Shown: positions 61,162 to 64,000 of the stretch, piece after piece
Numbering within the stretch: the stretch's first letter is position 1
Layout: each line of letters starts with the position of its first letter
NCBI GenBank assembly: GCA_958496175.1
Contig: OY292278.1
Location: forward strand, 16,554,001 to 16,618,000
Reading direction: 5' to 3'
DNA from: Sisyra terminalis
Taxonomy: Eukaryota; Arthropoda; Insecta; Neuroptera; Sisyridae
DNA length: 64,000 bases
Position numbers and translations under genes: made by a program
Notes under the pieces: model-generated
The model's input: the letters and a program-made list of their open reading frames with translations, nothing else
Told to the model about the DNA's origin: nothing
Database searches by the model: none

Positions 61162-62034
61162 ATGGTCGTTATCCACATTAAACGAGGTGACAAAAGTGCA
61201 TTTTTATTCGAAACTGAATTAGATGCACTAGTGCGAGATGTGATTGCAGCAGTTACGCTAATTTATAACGGTCGTTTAAAAGTGGAACGAATTTGCTCTG
61301 AAATAGAGTACTTGGCTGCACATGGAACGATGTTGCCCCCGGAAATGATGGGATTGACCGACGAACAAATTGAGGAATTGAAGTTGAGGGATGATTGGGG
61401 TGAGAGATGTATGCCAAGTGGAGGATACGATTTCAACAAAGATGTCTACGGACGAAGAAATGGTCGTGCTCCAAAACCGAACATGCAAGAGTTGCTGAAG
61501 AAGACCATCGCTGAAGCCAAAGAACTAATTTCAGATAAATTAGTTCTTCAACAAGTGCCAATGACTCAAAAGATCATTCAAAATGCATTGAATATTTTGA
61601 AAGGCGCTTGTATGATTGTTTATCCAATGAAACTACCCCCGCATGACATCATTCGAATGGAATTCGAAAACATTGAGGACCTTTCCGGAACACAAGCATC
61701 ACTTGAAGTAATTGATCCAACCATTGCTCAGCTTTGGTTTTGTGGTAAAGAAATGGACCAGGGGAAGAAAATCGGTGAATATATTGGCCGTAATAATAAG
61801 TGTAAAGCGATTGTGAAACTGGTGAAAAAAGGTGAAGGCCCACCGGGACGTGAGCCGGTCCTGAGTGAAGAGAGTCGGAAGGAATTGATGTTACTGGCGC
61901 ATAAGAAACAACAGGAGTGGAAGAAATTGGAGGAAAATGAAGATGATGAATACTTGAATGCTCAATGGGCCGATGGTCAACAAATGAAAAGAGCTTTCCA
62001 AGGCCTGGGCGATATTTCATGGAGACCAAAATGA
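61162..62034 (+). CDS. CFAP298: Cilia- and flagella-associated protein 298 homologue
   Basis: The single-exon frame encodes 290 residues, the length of vertebrate CFAP298 (C21orf59; kurly). The ATG at 61162 has a good context (GCGAAAATGG), and the N terminus VVIHIKRGD matches the family's opening. Conserved blocks, in order: YNGRLKVERICSEIEYLA (34-51), LTDEQIEELKLRDDWGERC (65-83), GRRNGRAPKPNMQELLKKTI (97-116), ACMIVYPMKLPPHDIIRMEF (149-168), EDLSGTQASLEVID (172-185), GEGPPGREPVLSEE (223-236) and the C-terminal GDISWRPK (283-290). The family acts in cytoplasmic assembly of axonemal dynein arms and in cilia polarity, so in an insect expression in sperm and ciliated sensory neurons is expected (inferred). 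Lack of introns could reflect intron loss or retroposition, but the frame is intact and shows no poly(A) tract of a retrocopy. There are no operon-like neighbours. Confidence 0.96.
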   Translation: MVVIHIKRGDKSAFLFETELDALVRDVIAAVTLIYNGRLKVERICSEIEYLAAHGTMLPPEMMGLTDEQIEELKLRDDWGERCMPSGGYDFNKDVYGRRNGRAPKPNMQELLKKTIAEAKELISDKLVLQQVPMTQKIIQNALNILKGACMIVYPMKLPPHDIIRMEFENIEDLSGTQASLEVIDPTIAQLWFCGKEMDQGKKIGEYIGRNNKCKAIVKLVKKGEGPPGREPVLSEESRKELMLLAHKKQQEWKKLEENEDDEYLNAQWADGQQMKRAFQGLGDISWRPK

Positions 62035-62146
62035 GCTTTCTATAAATTACAGAGAAAACTACCCCGAAGTAAGATTACGTTTTCTGTTCCTTTTTAATTC
62101 ACATTGAACATATTCAATATTGTCATTTTCCTTTCGATTAAAACGA

Positions 62147-62152
62147 AATAAA
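62147..62152 (+). terminator. Poly(A) signal of CFAP298
   Basis: AATAAA lies 113 bases after the stop codon, followed by a T-rich stretch (GTTGTTTTTTTC at about 62168) suitable as a downstream element. This predicts a short 3' UTR of roughly 130 nt. Confidence 0.7.
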
Positions 62153-62169
62153 TGCATTCACGTTAAAGT

Positions 62170-63390
62170 TGTTTTTTTCATTATCAATTCGAACTCAGCA
62201 AAAAACGAGAAAAGGGAAATGAGAAAAACTCAATTACTTCCAAGAATTTTTACAAGAGGATGAAAACGGTACTAAACAATTTATGAAAAAATATAAGTAC
62301 ATCGTTTTCGAACTCAATATATTTTCCAACGAGAAAAATTCCGTACGTATAAAACGATAAAGAACAAAAATATAAATAAAAGATTTTTAGACTAAGAAAT
62401 TCCACACAATCCTAGACGTAAGCTTTTTTCCCCCTTTTAACAAAACGTTTGCTGTATGAAATAATAGAATTATTTCTGTAACTTTTCTTGTAATTATTGA
62501 GCTTTTCAAGCAGAAAACATACAAAGATTAAATAAATATCGTAGAACAATTTCATTTCTGCTTTATAAATACGTTTTAAAGAAATTAAGTTTTTCATAGG
62601 ATTCTGACAGACATTTTTCTTCAAGATTATAAAAAGGATTTTTCTTTTCAGTGTTACTCGTACAAAGAAAATTGGATAAATCTCTGGGACAAAACAAGCT
62701 TTTATAAAATAATATTTCCGTTTTTTTTTTATAATATAAAGAAAGGCAGATTTTAATAGACAGTTTCCTAGACAATTCATACTTGCGTATACACAAAGAA
62801 TATTTTCAGGATCGCGAATATTGGAAATGTTATAAAAACTAAGACTTCGAAAAATAAATGCGATCAAATATCTGTTTTATGAAAAAATTTTAACAAAAAA
62901 ATATTTTAATTAACATTTTTTATTTATTTTGATATTCAATAGGGACTATTTAAATGAAAATTCCTCACAATTATAATTTTAAAAAATATATACATAATTT
63001 TCTTTATATATGGCAGTGTGAAATTTTCTAATTATTGATTTACGCCATCCAAGGAAAAAATGGTAAAAAATATTCATTTAAAAGCCAATAACGTTTAGAA
63101 AAATTATGAAAAAAGAATAATATCATTTTTTTTCTTTGGTAAACAAATTGAGCATTTGGTGGGTCATAATACTATACAGTATTAATATTATTTCTTTTTT
63201 CTGTGGACATAAAAACGCTGTCTCAAACTATAATAATTTCTTAATGATACGGAAGAAGAAGAAGTGTTAGAAAATCGAAGAAAAAATCAATACCGTAACA
63301 GGTAAAGTGTCAAAGATCTGGAGTGTAGGAGAAAACTATTTCCTTAGACATTTCCAATGAAAAATAAGTGATCGATACGGAAAATGTCAA
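62170..63390. other. AT-rich DNA; one long open frame of unknown status
   Basis: A 151-codon frame runs on the minus strand at 62412-62867 but begins at TTG and is K/F/I/Y-rich with no recognisable domain. It may be chance or a decayed gene. Nothing else is supported. Confidence 0.4.
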
Positions 63391-63754
63391 TTTTTGTAAC
63401 GACTGCTTCTAAAGTTAAACTTTCGTGAGTTGTGTGGCGGGGGTAAGGAGCCGTTTTCTCATCGTGGTGGCAAGCGTGCGCGAAAGTAGAAAAACCGTGC
63501 GCGAAAGAAAATAACAGTGCGCGAAAGAAAATAACAGTGCGCAAAAATAAAATAAATTGATACCTAAATAAACTTTGATAAGAAATAATTAATATAGGTA
63601 ATTATTTAGACTAGTTTAAACTAAAATATTGTTTTTATTCATAAATTTTCTATAAATTATTCATATTATAGAGTTGTATTTTTTCATATATAAATAAAAA
63701 TAATTAATTTCTCAATCTCTTTCTGTTGAACATTAGAAGCAGTCGTTACAAAAA
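63391..63754. repeat. Inverted-repeat unit with 22-bp perfect ends
   Basis: TTTTTGTAACGACTGCTTCT(AA) at 63391-63412 is exactly inverted at 63733-63754. Inversion continues imperfectly outside (a CGATAC/GTATCG-like match), so the repeat may be longer. Inside is a GC-rich block (GTGGCGGGGGTAAGGAGCCG) and a 20-bp tandem repeat. It looks like a small foldback or MITE-type element. No target duplication is clear and no protein is encoded. Confidence 0.55.
63476..63556 (+). repeat. 20-bp tandem repeat, four units
   Basis: The unit GTGCGCGAAAGAAAATAACA is exact at 63497-63516 and 63517-63536. A variant of 21 bases precedes it (63476-63496) and a decayed unit follows (63537-63556). Confidence 0.85.
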
Positions 63755-63757
63755 ATT

Positions 63758-63928
63758 TTGTTCGATACTTATGCTTAAAGTGAGGTACCTAGTAAGACGA
63801 AATTGAGACACTTGCTAAAGGGACTGATCATACACAACTTGATCTCGTGGGGTCATCAGTCCCTTCAGCTCATGCATCAATTTCATCCTACTAGAAAACC
63901 TCACTTTACGCATATGTATCGAAAATAA
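63758..63928. repeat. Imperfect 170-bp hairpin
   Basis: The arms pair along most of their length: outer 'tcgatacttatgc' with 'gcatatgtatcga', then AAAGTGAGG with CCTCACTTT, and an inner perfect 11-bp stem AAGGGACTGAT/ATCAGTCCCTT around a loop of about 27 bases. It could be a foldback element or, less likely, a small-RNA precursor. It sits directly beside the 63391-63754 inverted repeat. Confidence 0.6.
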
Positions 63929-64000
63929 CTATTAAAGTATTTTTAAAGTATTGAAAACTTTAATGTTTTGAATCAATTGATATAACGATTAAGCATTGAA

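Noticed and set aside
61276..62029. Minus-strand open frames across CFAP298
   Set aside because: They are antisense to a conserved 290-residue protein and show no motif of their own.
1..64000. CRISPR arrays, operons, riboswitches, rRNA or prophage features
   Set aside because: No regularly spaced repeats, prokaryotic gene packing or conserved rRNA words were seen, and the sequence is eukaryotic in character throughout.

Overview
The window looks like about 64 kb of arthropod, most likely insect, nuclear DNA. It is very AT-rich and gene-poor, has no bacterial-style gene packing, and is littered with decayed transposable elements: Jockey-type LINEs, Penelope-like elements, Tc1/mariner, pogo-like and hAT-like DNA elements, and long-TIR MITEs. 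Only one complete host gene can be recognised, an intronless CFAP298 (C21orf59/kurly) homologue at 61162-62034. It encodes a 290-residue ciliary protein and has a plausible poly(A) signal and an X-box-like inverted repeat just upstream. A minus-strand stretch at 50658-51216 reads like one or two terminal exons of an unidentified gene, and a GC-rich island at 20880-21260 may be an exon or promoter.

Layout. 1-175 is the right end of a long-TIR MITE. 176-11200 is AT-rich DNA with dispersed repeats, including a tRNA-like patch at 7081-7160 and a CTAGCTGA repeat at 8220-8937. 11200-16660 holds a near-perfect hairpin element, a 628-bp Tc1/mariner relic, a LINE tail and a second, interrupted hairpin element. 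22560-25480 holds hairpin termini, an 828-bp MITE and a Penelope-like endonuclease relic. 29150-32010 holds nested inverted Penelope-like termini and a second endonuclease relic. 34118-37140 holds three RNase H-bearing LINE tails, two of them tandemly duplicated. 39100-45420 holds CTAGCTGA repeats, an hAT-like MITE, an old LINE fragment and a young 5'-truncated LINE with a 578-codon open frame, a poly(A) tail and a 13-bp target-site duplication. 47800-49870 holds a MITE half, a 90-bp direct repeat and an 802-bp pogo-like element inside a Penelope-like terminus. 52860-55623 holds a third Penelope-like endonuclease relic and a 1.07-kb MITE. 57350-59040 holds an old Jockey relic. 63391-63928 holds two foldback structures.

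The most interesting structural theme is a short motif, CCTGAnGAnG - hairpin - GAAAcGT, seen at about twelve sites. It lies downstream of GIY-YIG coding relics and in the arms of several inverted-repeat elements. The stem sequence differs between copies yet stays mostly paired, which suggests a selected structure in Penelope-like termini. It resembles a hammerhead ribozyme core, but I could not see a stem III or cleavage triplet, so ribozyme activity is not claimed.
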